A DNA stretch of 64,000 nucleotides. Source: Hyaloperonospora brassicae. Its lineage: Eukaryota; Oomycota; Peronosporomycetes; Peronosporales; Peronosporaceae. Shown here piece after piece: positions 19,864 to 30,036 of this stretch. Location of the stretch: positions 372,001 through 436,000 of the forward strand of contig CANTFL010001444.1 in assembly GCA_947650285.1 (NCBI GenBank), written 5' to 3'. Both the position numbers and the translations under genes were made by a program. Below the pieces are notes generated by a model. That model was not told where the DNA came from, searched no databases, and was given only the letters and a program-made list of their open reading frames with translations. Every line of letters begins with the position of its first letter. Position 1 is the stretch's first letter.

Positions 19864-20895
19864 ACAACGTCGAAGTTCCTCAATCTGCAGGAGTCACCTG
19901 CTAGTGCCCAAATGCGAACTGATCGTTCGACCGGGAAGACCATCAATCGAGAACTATGTGTCGTGGAATGCAGGACGCACTAAAGTGTTTGAATGGACAG
20001 CATTCACCACGAAAAGATTAACTCGGAATTTAGTTTGTGGCGTGTACCGTACACCACAAGACGGATCAATGGCCAGTTGCGTCGGAATGAAAGTGGATTT
20101 TCGTCATAGCATCAACCACTGCAATCGCAACATAAGAAAAGCAAGCGGTTACCGCTTGTTGATATGAGATCGTGCGTGTACTGGTGTGTACCGGTACTGT
20201 ACTGGTGTCAGTCGAACGAGCTGCTCCCGGCTTTCACCATAACGCGCGTCGCCAAGCATAGTGCTCGCTTTAGTAAGTTGTGCACCACTACGTCAATGTG
20301 GTGTCTAGTAGGTCTAAGGAATCGGATATCCATCGACCTCGTACGGATTGCTACGTGATGAGCGTTCTATCCGAGCGAGAATAGGCGAGATGACTTCCTA
20401 GATCGAAAATCTCTCAAATTGTGACTCGTTTTTAGCTCGATGGGATGCGCATCGGACACGACCGTCGTCAACAATGTATTGCTCCAACGATACATGAAGG
20501 ATGAACTAAGCGCTGTATACATGACCGCGAGGAAGCGAGAAGCTTCGCAAGCGACGTGGAAGTGTTTGAGATATATCGAACAGGAGCAGCCATCCTACAG
20601 GGCACTGATCGTTGCAATTGTACTAGACCTTCCTGCGACGACCGGTGCCACATTTTCAACCTGTCCACTATTTCCTCGTCTTTCTCTCTCCATCCACTGG
20701 TTGCGTATGTACCACATATCGGAGGGAGATCCGCATAGCTGCTCATCATCCATCGGCTTGGGTTCGTTCGACTACCGGTACTGATATATACGACGGTATA
20801 CCTTCCGCGTTCCATACCGATAATGCACTGTCCTGTCACCACACTCGACCTCGTGGGCGTCATTTGCTCTTTTTGTGCCTATTGCTCCCACCGCA
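19864..20895. other. Intergenic between amine oxidase and ACBP
   Basis: Divergent 5' regions, with no supported gene apart from the promoter motif listed separately. Small open frames here show no family features. Confidence 0.5.
20859..20877 (+). promoter_or_regulatory. Candidate initiator of the ACBP gene
   Basis: GTCATTTGCTCTTTTTGTG lies about 20 bp before the ACBP ATG. Its core, TCATTTGCTCT followed by T/C and GTG, recurs before the Qa-SNARE gene at 51214 and fits the oomycete Inr pattern. Confidence 0.4.
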
Positions 20896-21270
20896 ATGTC
20901 TGACCTCAAAACCGACTTCGAAGCCGCAGCTGCGCTTGTCAAGACGTTCACGAAGAACCCCGTACGTCTCGTTGTTTCTCGGCATGAACAGTCGCCTGTC
21001 GTGGATGCGAGCTGACCGTAACGTACCCTGTCGCCGCCCCCTCTGGTTCTCGCTCACGTGTCCCCTTAGACCAACGACGAGAAGCTCGCGCTGTACGCCC
21101 ACTACAAGCAAGCGACGGTGGGCGACAACACGACGCCCGCCCCGGGCATGTTCGACCTCACGGGCAAAGCCAAGTGGAACGCCTGGAACGAGAAGAAGGG
21201 CATGTCCAAGGAGGACGCCATGAAGGCCTACATCGCCGAGGTGGAGAAGCAGAAGGCCATCTACGCCTGA
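20896..21270 (+). CDS. ACBP: Acyl-CoA-binding protein
   Basis: A small cytosolic carrier of long-chain acyl-CoA esters. Two exons, 20896-20961 and 21070-21270, joined in phase 0 (CCC/GTACGT donor, CCCTTAG acceptor), give 88 residues, the usual family size. Exon 1 encodes the first helix ([18 protein letters not shown]). Exon 2 encodes the ligand-binding core: [12 protein letters not shown], the [12 protein letters not shown] box and the last helix ([13 protein letters not shown]). No single open frame reveals the whole gene because the intron splits it. The ATG is the first after an Inr-like motif only about 20 bp upstream, so the 5' UTR is very short. Confidence 0.92.
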
Positions 21271-21872
21271 CATGCGACTGCTGGGTCACGTCTATAGTCT
21301 TCTTCTTCCTCTTCTTTCCCTTGCTCGCATACGGTATCGTCGACGAAGAAGACAACAAGGGCGTGCCTCGAGGCCGTTGACGTCTTTGCTAGCTTGGAAC
21401 CCAAACTGTAAGCTCAGCTAGTCATGTTCCCCTTGAATCCTAGTGTTAAGCTACTAGTGTTAAGCTACGTACGTGGCTTGTTATCCGTACTTTGCTAACT
21501 GTATATGGTGGCACGAAAGGCTGGAGTAAGGTGAGCTGGACAAAGGCAAAAGTCATTGTCGAAGCCCGGGTCGTCATCGCCGTTTCTGCGGTAGACACTC
21601 AGTATAGTCAGGGCTTTTTCGAGGACAGCCAAGCACACTAGAGCCATCGACGTAGCGGGTCTCGGCTTCGCCCGCGTTTGCTCACTTTGTCGTGCTGTCA
21701 GCCGTTCGCACGTCGCTTTCGCATATATATGCGAGCTAAAGCCAGTCAGCCATGAGTTTGTTGGGATCGCTGATATGTTGTCTGAGTTTCGAGCACACAC
21801 GATCGGCTGCACCACCAATAGCTCCGGTGCCTTGCGACTGTATGGGAGCAAGTGCACGAGGAATACTTGTGG

Positions 21873-22466
21873 TCATTCACGTGCTGCTGTTGGCCTCATC
21901 GAGGGATACGCCGTGACCAATGACGTGGTGTGAATTGCACTGTAGAGCTTTGTCATTGTCCAACCGTCTCCTTCCACGTCGAGAACGTCCCATAATGTGC
22001 GAACACTGTTGACGACGGTGAAGCTGAGGTGACAACGATACTGGATCGCCGACCAGTTTCCTGTCATTTCTGTGAGCTCATAATGAGCAGAGGTGTCAGC
22101 CAGGCGAGCGACGATACCGTCCGGAGAGGTCTCTTGCAGTGCTAGTCGTTCAAGACTAAGCTATCGCTCGCTCTGGCACGCGTGTGTGTGGAGCAAAACC
22201 GATTCCGACGGTGTCCTTCGGTCCCCTGAGTCAATGATCAGTGCAGTCGCGTAGAAGAGGGCGTCAGCAGCACAGTCGTTTGCGCGACGCGAGCGGTCGG
22301 AAGCGTGTCGAGACATGACCACTGCCGTTGCAAAGTGATGGTATGGGCAGAGTACAATCATGTGAGTGATCACCTCGAGTGTCTTCACATGCTGGCAATC
22401 GGCTATCGACCGTGAGCGTCTCGACAGGTCAGCGTACATGACGCACCACAAGCGCACCTCGGCCAA
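21873..22466 (-). pseudogene. Possible decayed coding remnant
   Basis: Two minus-strand frames look protein-like. The one at 22466-22161 ends in a stop. The other, at about 22146-21873, contains YRCHLSFTVVNSVRTLWDVL. They lie in sequence but in different frames, as expected of a gene broken by frameshifts. The second piece has the flavour of the large oomycete START-like families, but I cannot assign it. It may also be chance. Confidence 0.2.
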
Positions 22467-22718
22467 GTCGCATCGATCCTGTCACGGGCGCACAAGATTT
22501 TGTGATAGGATGTGCAGGCCGCGTGCGGAGTATTTCCAGTACCCTTTACTAGAATTCACTGGTGGTCGAGGCCATCGGTAGACCTCCTCGACTGTCACTT
22601 CGTCGCTGTGTGCTCTAACCTACGACTTTCTCTAGCAAGCTTTTCTGGATTCGGTGTCTGCTTCGCAGTGGCCATCCTCTGGGTGCAGCGTCGGTGGGAC
22701 GGGACTGCTGACGAATCG

Positions 22719-22771
22719 ACCGCATTTGTTAATCGTTTGGTTTGAACGCCCAAACGATAAACAAATGCGGT
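22719..22771. repeat. Near-perfect inverted repeat (22-bp arms, 9-bp loop)
   Basis: The left arm 22719-22740 and right arm 22750-22771 are reverse complements with one mismatch. The loop is TTTGAACGC. No T-run or flanking direct repeat marks it clearly as a terminator or transposon end. Confidence 0.85.
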
Positions 22772-24591
22772 TCCATTACAGTGGTGGTGTGTCTGCATTG
22801 GTATCTTTGATTCCGCCGACACGGGTCTCCTTATGTGCTGGCTAGCTTTTTGTGGGATGATACAACATGGACACCACGGCTTCGGTAGAAAGGAAAACAT
22901 TAACGATGCTCGATTGAGCTGTCATTGCAGTGTTGTGTTAACTGCTTTATCGTAGTATCAGCAACGGTGGAATGGGCTGAAAGGCGGTCCAGAATACCCA
23001 CGTAGTCCATGTCGCGTCGGCAAAAGAGACATTGTTGGGGATAGGACGAGTAGAACGTGCCAAGGAATCGAAATGCGAGAACAAGAACGAATACCTCTCA
23101 CGCGACAGAGAGCACGCACGCCAAGTAGAACATGTTGAGGTTGATATCCGATACGGGTCGAAGCTCAACGCAAAGAAACAAACAGAGCGCACATACTTTG
23201 GTGATGGGCCTTGAACATGCGTGGGGCTACCAGTCGCATGCAGAAAGCTGCTTGTCGAGAGTGCGAGACCTCGAGTGAGAGCCTAGATTCAAGCACTCGC
23301 CCGTGTCGTTGCTACTGTGACGCCATCGGTATATTGTTGTGTTTGGAACAGGAAAGTTGCACCTGGAAGTACAAGCAAGTACGTCTGCGACCATTAGCAC
23401 AGACCTGGGCGCCATTACGCTTGCTGAGCGAGATCAGAGGCAGAAGTGCGATGACTTTTAGGCGCAATACCTGCAAGCTAGCTCTGCGTTACGGGGTCAA
23501 AGGACTTAGAGCTTGCCACTCATTTGATTTGAATGATGTCGTTTGGAACATGAGAAGATGGATGCAGCATAGCTGTCTGTAAGGAGGATAGATGAGGATA
23601 GATGAGGACACATGTGAGGAGGATATAATACACATCATCCTAGGTATCTCGGTCCTCTCTATTCATAGCAAACGTAAAGCACAATAACCTGACAGCAGGT
23701 ATGCAACATTGCCGACGTCGTCGGTCCTTCTTCGTCAGCACAAATACTGATGACCACGCCATTGAAGGTCTGTATTGTGAGGGGCAAAGTTTTCGCTTGT
23801 CATCAATCCTCATGGTGGACTACGACCGAGTGACCAACAGACACAAACGACGAGTCCGACAACACCAGACCACCGCGAACGCTCGTCTTTCTCGAATCGC
23901 CACGACGCGTGTATGACGATCAACGTCAAATCTTGGTCAGCTCAGAGCAACACGTTGAACTTCTCCGCGCTGCGCAGCTGCTTGCAGTGGGCGCATCTCT
24001 TCTTGTGGCGCTTTGGTCGCACACAGCGACAGACGAGCGTAGCCATTACGTCAAATTAGATCTTTGCACTTCGCCTTCTTGCCAGGCTCGATAGCATCAG
24101 GACGCAGACGCGACACCAAGTGAATCATCGACTCTGCGATCTCAAAAACGAAACTATGAAAACTGTGAGGGCACTAGCCAGTCATCGACGCATTTTGTGT
24201 AGTCATTTCTTCGTTCCATTTCATTCACAGGATGCAACTCGAAAGTGCGCACCCGTCGTTCAGTCTTTTGCCATAAGCGATCAGGAGCTGTTGGCCAGGT
24301 CGTTGAAACATATGAGGCCAAATCTTGGGTTAGTTGGGAAGGCATCTGAGAGGCGTTGTGGAATCAGATCGACCCAATGTGCGAAGGTCGCTAAATGACT
24401 AACACCGAAAAAAGCATTATAAAAGTTGTGTGTGTGTGGTTCGCCCAGTAAAATGGGGTACAAGGGTTACGCGGGGTACATTCGACTCGCGCAACGCGTC
24501 CAGCACGCGCACGTCACGCGGTATAAACCGGTAATCCGCTTCCCCACCCTCTCCTCCCCCTCATCCCGACTTGGACCGTCGAGCTCGAAGG

Positions 24592-26112
24592 ATGCGGCGG
24601 TTTACAGCGCGATACGTGGCGCACGTGGCGCGTGGACAGCGTAACAAGGTATGTACGCGCTCTGTGTCCTTCGCTTCTCACGCTCCTTCTGCATGTCCTC
24701 GCTGTCTTGATCCTGTCTCCTGTGCTAATGTTCGTCTTCCGTAAGCCTCACCGTGTTCAGGCGAAAAGACTCACTCCTGCTATGTCAACTCTGCTGCAGT
24801 CTCACGGCTCTGCGTTGCGTCAAGCACTACTCCTCAGTGGTTTGGGACTGTCAGTACTCGCGTTTGCCGGTGCTGATCTCGCGGACGGCACAGCCACGCG
24901 CTTGGAAGCGCAGTGCGACGCCCGCTACGCTCCACCTGAAGTAGACGACGACGCTCTGTCCGTGCCGCTCGAGCGCGAAGAGTTTGTGTCGATCGTCAAG
25001 TCGCGTGTCTCTCGGATCAGCAGTGCGTCGTACAAGGCCAATTTTCCGATCGAAGACAAGTACGCGGTGGAGACGACGGACTCTGGAGACGTGTTTGCCG
25101 CTGTACTGGATGGCCACGGTACGAGCAGTCTTTGTCTGCTGCATTTTCGTGCTGTTTTGCTCGCAGTCTTCCTTTGCTTTGGTGACGAGTGTTGTGCTTG
25201 TTGTACGATGTGCTCATAGGAGGATGGCAGGTCTCCGAGTATGCGAAGAGGACGTTGATTGGCAATGTACAGAAGGAGTTGTCGTATCTGCACAAGCCGG
25301 GAACAAGCGAGCCGGCGCAAGGCGACGAGCCAACTGTCTCCGATGCGCGCGTAGCTGCTGCTATTCAGCGTGCGTTTGGGCGCACGGACCGCGACCTGAT
25401 GGCAGAGGTAGCTTCGGCTTTCAAGCTCGGGTTTGGAGCCGTGGCGCGGTGCGGATCTTGTGGGTGCTTGGCTTACGTGCACGAAGGCACCGTTCACGTT
25501 GCGAATGCTGGCGACATTCGTGCTGTGTTGGGGAAGCTCGGCGAGGATGCTGTCACGATGGTGGCCAAACCACTCAGTAATGACCAAAACGCCATGGTGA
25601 GGTTCGAGCAGGAAAAGCTCGTGAAGGAACACCCGGGTGAAGCAAACGTATTCACATGTCGACACCCAGACTCGTGCTACGTAAAGGGCGCACTGCAGCC
25701 CACGCGTGCATTCGGTGACTTCTCGCTCAAGTATTCGGAGTTCAACGGCCCGCCTTACACGGAAGGCGATCGCACTGCCGGTCGCCACTTTTCGGCACCA
25801 TTCACTCCACCTTACATCACGGCCATTCCCGAAGTTACGTCGCACGAGCTGGACGAGAGCGACAAGTTTCTCATCATTGGCTCGGATGGGCTGTGGGATT
25901 ATCTCAGCAATGAAGAGGCTGTGGAGATCGTGAATGGACAGGCTTCGTGCGGGAACCATGACCTCGCGGGCCGTGCGCTGGTCGAGCGTGTGCTCCAGAA
26001 AGCGGCGAAGCGCTACGACATGACGTATCAGGAGCTGCTGAGCGTGCCACCAGGAAGCAATCGGCGCCGTCGCCATGATGACACAACTGTGGTGGTTTTG
26101 TTCTTCGACTAG
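24592..26112 (+). CDS. PP2C-type protein phosphatase, probably mitochondrial (PDH-phosphatase-like)
   Basis: A metal-dependent Ser/Thr phosphatase; the closest role is dephosphorylation of pyruvate dehydrogenase. Three exons: 24592-24648, 24761-25118 and 25220-26112, with introns of 112 and 101 bp, giving 435 residues. The first exon (MRRFTARYVAHVARGQRNK) was joined because its donor AAG/GTATGT is strong and it supplies an Arg-rich amphipathic presequence; without it translation would begin at the ATG at 24782. PP2C motifs: FAAVLDGHGGWQ, created exactly by the second splice; GTVHVANAGDIRAV; QPTRAFGD; LIIGSDGLWD; and the terminal DDTTVVVLFF. All metal-binding Asp appear present. A hydrophobic stretch after the presequence could be a stop-transfer helix. 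Confidence 0.92.
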
Positions 26113-26805
26113 AGCGAGTTGTGTCGTATCGAGAATTGACGTCTACAAACGAATGCAATTGAACAAGCGTAAGGCCGACATAAAGAGGGTCGCACAATTA
26201 CATTGAAAGGCTTGGGTAGCCTGATAGCTGCATCTCGATGGGATGAAATGCAACAAGTAAAGCATTGCGTGCTTTTTACATGGACATGTAAGGCCGTATG
26301 TAGAGCGTGGGATTTCTAGGCGTTTGTCGCTCTGTTTTGTCCTTTTTCGACTCTTGCATTGATGGTCCCCGTCAGCTTCGTGAACAAGTCTTATCATACA
26401 GCGGGCGATTGCTCAATGAGCTAAGCTGGCGGTTCCCCACAAAGAGAATAATGAAGCGTCGTGATGCACTCGAGACAGGTACAACACAGCCTACGGAGCC
26501 GCCAAGCACTTGATTCCCACGCGTCTGCTCTTCCGATTGTGCATGATCGATTTCCAGCTCAAGCTTTATCGTAAGCTGTCAAAGCGGTCAACAGCTGAAC
26601 GCCACAAGGAAGTAAAACGCCATGTTCCTGGCGTAGCATCCAATAGCAACGTCAGCATTTTATCTAGTAAGAATGCTTCTATGATCAAAAGATGATGGGC
26701 AACAAATTATTAATGAGACATTGTCTTTTTAAACTGACGTTCTTCTATCTCTTCATGTATAGTCTCCGATCGTACGAGAGCGGAAGATGCAAAAGGCAAT
26801 AAAGT

Positions 26806-27015
26806 CAACAGCTCAACAGCATCAGCGTCAACAGCTCAACAGCATTAGTATCAACAGCAACAACAGCATCAGCGTCAACAGCTCAACAGCATCAGTATCA
26901 ACAGCAACAACAGCATCAGTATCAACAGCAACAACAGCATCAGCAGCATCAGCAACATCTACAACAGCATCAGCAGCAACGTCAACAGCATCAACAGCAA
27001 CAGCAAAAACAACGT
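26806..27015. repeat. CAACAGCA/CATCAG low-complexity tandem array
   Basis: Degenerate repeats built from CAACAG, CATCAG and TATCAACAG units run for about 200 bp. They produce artificial open frames (Ser/Asn/Thr-rich) on both strands. No start context or conserved domain supports a gene. Confidence 0.85.
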
Positions 27016-27360
27016 CGGCAAGAAAACTGTCAGACTGCACGCGAGGTAGAAAAACAGATAGCAACAATAACACCGGACTGCACATCATATAGAGAACAGA
27101 ACAGCAACAATAACGTCAGACTGCACGTGCCAACACCTCAACTATCGGGTCATTCACTTACTGCAGGGCCGCTTGGGTTCTCTTCGTCGCTGAGTGTCAA
27201 TCAGCAGACGCTACAATATTGACGCATGGTGTAATTGACCTGTGGAATGAATTGCCTCACACGTACATACATGCCTGCAAATGAGTCTTGTACGTAAGAA
27301 ATCAAGCATCCGATAGTTTGACTCATCCTTTAGTCGCACCTCATTATCCCAGCCGCCAAT

Positions 27361-27417
27361 CGATACTACAGGAAGAGCTGTGTCTTGTACAGTATCACGT
27401 CTCTTCCTGTAGCATCG
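27361..27417. repeat. Inverted repeat, 17-bp arms, 23-bp loop
   Basis: The left arm CGATACTACAGGAAGAG (27361-27377) pairs with the right arm at 27401-27417 with one mismatch. The loop is 23 bp. Confidence 0.85.
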
Positions 27418-27600
27418 TTCAGCGAGGATTGAGCCTCACTTGTCCTCGGCGCACGGCCAACACAGGCCAACACCAAAAATACAGTAAACAAACATGTAGC
27501 GCGTCGAATTTCATCGCTCCCCTAATTGTACACCGTCCGTATTAAAAAGCCATTCTCTATTTGTCGGAATAGAAAAAAGTGGCGGAATCGTCAGGGTGTC

Positions 27601-27664
27601 GTAAACCTCAAGCCAAAGGTTTGTTTATCCCGTAAACCTCTGAAAAAAACGGTTTGTTCCTCCC
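27601..27664 (+). repeat. Two tandem copies of a hairpin-forming unit upstream of the peroxidase gene
   Basis: Units at 27601-27631 and 27632-27664 both start GTAAACCTC and end in CCC. Each contains an AAACC..GGTTT inverted repeat. A third partial start (GTAACCCC) follows. They sit about 130-190 bp before the ATG, so a promoter role is possible. Confidence 0.5.
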
Positions 27665-27790
27665 GTAACCCCTTCGGAAGAAGATCTGCTGCTTCCAAAG
27701 ACCTCCCGACGCAGCGCCTTCTCAAGTGACAAAACCCCCAGCAGCGCAACGCGTTGCGATCTGCCGCAGACCCCACACCCCCTCGTCGCA

Positions 27791-28852
27791 ATGCGCACGT
27801 CCCTTCGTGTCTTCCGCCGCGCGTCTGCCGCCCCGTGCGCCACGACCCGCGCCCTGACCACGTCGAGGCGCTCCCGTCTCACGCGTGACCGCCACAAGAC
27901 GCAGACGCAGCCGGGGGCGGCCGTACTCGCTGCGGTGGGCATTGCGGCCGTGAGCGGCTTCGCGTGCACGGATTTGGTCAGCGCCCGAGAGCCGACTGTG
28001 GACATTGACGCAGTGAAGAAGGAGATCGTCGACATCTGCGACGAGGACAGCGCAATGGGTCCGACGTTTGTGCGTCTCGCGTGGCACTCGAGCGGCACGT
28101 TCGACCAGCGCGACGGGTCTGGCGGGTCCACGGGCGGCACCATTCGGTTCAAGCCCGAGATCAAACATGGAGCTAATGCCGGTCTCGACGTGGCGCTGAA
28201 GGCGCTCGAGAGCGTCAAGCGCCGGCACGCAGCGATCACGTACGCCGACTTGTTTGTGCTGGCAGGAGTCACGATGATCGAAGAGATGGGCGGCCCCGCA
28301 GTCCCGTTTCGACTCGGGCGTCCCGATGCATTGAGTGGGGAGGCACCGACGCAGACACCTGATGGCCGCCTGCCGGATGTAGACAAGGGCAGCAAGGAGA
28401 GCACCACGCGCCACGTGCGCGACGTGTTTTACCGCATGGGCTTTGACGACCGCGACATTGTCGCCCTCGTTGGGGCCCACGCAGTTGGCCGTTGCTACAC
28501 GACGCGTAGTGGCTACAGCGGTCCGTGGACGCGCGCAGAGTGGACGTTTTCGAACTCGTACTTTCGTGAGCTACTGGAGAACACGTGGACCGTCAAGACG
28601 TGGAATGGCCCCATGCAGTACGAGGACCCGACGGGCGAGCTCATGATGCTGCCGTCCGACATGGTGCTGATTCAGGACCCGGGGTTCAAGCAGTACGTTG
28701 AGATGTATGCCAAGGACGAGGACTTATGGTTCCGCGATTTCGCCAAGGCGTTTGTCAAGCTCACGGAGAATGGCGTCGAGTTTCCAGAGACTTCGAGTTG
28801 GGGTAAGTTTGTCGCAACGTGCAAGGAGTGGTTTGAGCCGGCATCAAGTTAG
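27791..28852 (+). CDS. Haem peroxidase, cytochrome-c-peroxidase type
   Basis: A class I haem peroxidase that removes hydrogen peroxide, probably with cytochrome c in the mitochondrial intermembrane space. It is an intronless gene of 353 residues. An Arg-rich presequence and a hydrophobic helix (about 40-60) resemble the bipartite import signal of yeast CcP. Distal residues Arg95, Trp98 and His99 lie in [10 protein letters not shown]. Proximal His230 lies in VGAHAVG. Trp246 in SGPW is spaced from His230 exactly as Trp191 is from His175 in yeast CcP, which favours CcP over ascorbate peroxidase or a hybrid. The conserved MMLPSD and LIQDP blocks follow. The start is the first ATG, after a GC-rich leader. 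Confidence 0.93.
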   Translation: MRTSLRVFRRASAAPCATTRALTTSRRSRLTRDRHKTQTQPGAAVLAAVGIAAVSGFACTDLVSAREPTVDIDAVKKEIVDICDEDSAMGPTFVRLAWHSSGTFDQRDGSGGSTGGTIRFKPEIKHGANAGLDVALKALESVKRRHAAITYADLFVLAGVTMIEEMGGPAVPFRLGRPDALSGEAPTQTPDGRLPDVDKGSKESTTRHVRDVFYRMGFDDRDIVALVGAHAVGRCYTTRSGYSGPWTRAEWTFSNSYFRELLENTWTVKTWNGPMQYEDPTGELMMLPSDMVLIQDPGFKQYVEMYAKDEDLWFRDFAKAFVKLTENGVEFPETSSWGKFVATCKEWFEPASS

Positions 28853-30036
28853 TGGCGATTGCTTTTCCATTGCACGCCGTTGCAAGCCGCCGAGCGACAA
28901 AGGGGAGGGAGACCAGCCATGCACGACAGCGGTGAATGTTTCATAATAAACATGGTCGTTCATGGTGTGTCCTCTTCTCTTGTATCGAATGTTTGGCTGT
29001 GTGTCGCGTCGGTTGCGTGAAACTACGTCGGATAGTGGGCATTTCTTCTGGCTTCTTACACCAGCAATGTACGCATGTTGAGCTTTCGCAGGCAGCACAT
29101 GATCACTCCTCGAACAAGGAGATCTACAAGACGGCACAGGCAATGGCGTTGCAGATGATCCAGAAGCCTAGCGCTCGATGCTGTGGACGAGTATTTTTGC
29201 TGCAACACACAGTCTCTTCGTCGATTGTTTAACCTGATAGGTTTGGTTGGATCACCGTAGTTTGACCCTACGTGATACCGCTTTATGGGGCACAAAGCGG
29301 TGACCCTACTGAACAACCGACAAAGAGCCCGCAACCGTCTCCAGAGCACCTGATTCCCGGTCCATTTCGTCGTGAAGTTCGACTTCACTGAAGATAGAGA
29401 GACGTGATGATGAAGGAATGAATGAAAGCTCCGATATGGCGGCCGGAAGAGCTGCCGGTTGGCGCTTTGGATCTGGTGCTGCCATTGCGTTCGAGTGCCA
29501 ACGCTGTGCGTGTGATGATATGTCAGCAACAATACTCAGGGTCAGAAACGGGATACGCGCTGTAGTTTTTTGCGACTGTTGCTTTGGTACTCACGCCATT
29601 ACATGCGTTGCATTGCACGCGTCGTACACCCACACCTGCAGTAGAGCAGCGTACTCGCACGAGTGATTGTACCTCACGAGCAGCAAACCAGAGATATCCG
29701 AGAACTCGCAAGATGAAAAGACTTGGCCGCTGCTACAGCTTTGTGCAAGTCGTAGACCAGTGGGGTGCATACATGAGCACGGAAACTGGACGCGGCAAGC
29801 ACAATATCGACACGTTCCGTTCGCGAAGTGAAGTGGTCACGTCGGCCACGCTTGTATTTCGACACGCCTACGACCGTCTAGCTCCGCGGTTTACCGCAGT
29901 AGCTACAAGAAGCGAGGAACGGGGCCAGTCTTCACACGGGGGCAACTTTGACACGACAATGCCGTGGCATGTTGAACAGAGGAACTCAACTGAGCTGCCG
30001 AGATTCGTACCACTCGCCCGATGTCGCCGGCACGAA
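28853..30036. other. Intergenic, convergent 3' regions
   Basis: Holds the 3' UTRs of the peroxidase and the CRT-like gene. Open frames at 29056-29532 and 29584-30324 lack recognisable domains and are treated as chance. Confidence 0.5.
28945..28950 (+). terminator. Candidate polyadenylation signal of the peroxidase gene
   Basis: AATAAA occurs 93 bp after the peroxidase stop. By position only. Confidence 0.4.

Larger units (their letters stand above)
21271..24591. other. Gene-poor 3.3 kb between ACBP and the PP2C gene
   Basis: No intact gene is supported. The segment contains a 13-bp direct repeat (AGTGTTAAGCTAC, about 21441-21470), a possible decayed coding stretch on the minus strand, a long hairpin (22719-22771) and a doubled GAGGATAGAT unit near 23585. 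The last 150 bp are probably the PP2C promoter. Confidence 0.5.
26113..27790. other. Repeat-rich intergenic region
   Basis: No gene is supported between the PP2C stop and the peroxidase. It holds the CAACAGCA-type tandem array, a hairpin (27361-27417) and a doubled element just before the peroxidase gene; these are listed separately. Confidence 0.6.

Noticed and set aside
24925..26076. 383-codon open frame opposite the PP2C gene
   Set aside because: It mirrors the codon pattern of a clear spliced PP2C gene and has no family features.
26806..27015. CRISPR-like array
   Set aside because: Repeats are degenerate, short and without regular spacers; the genome is eukaryotic.
26787..27092. Ser/Asn/Thr-rich open frame
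   Set aside because: Created by the CAACAGCA tandem repeats; both strands are open for the same reason.
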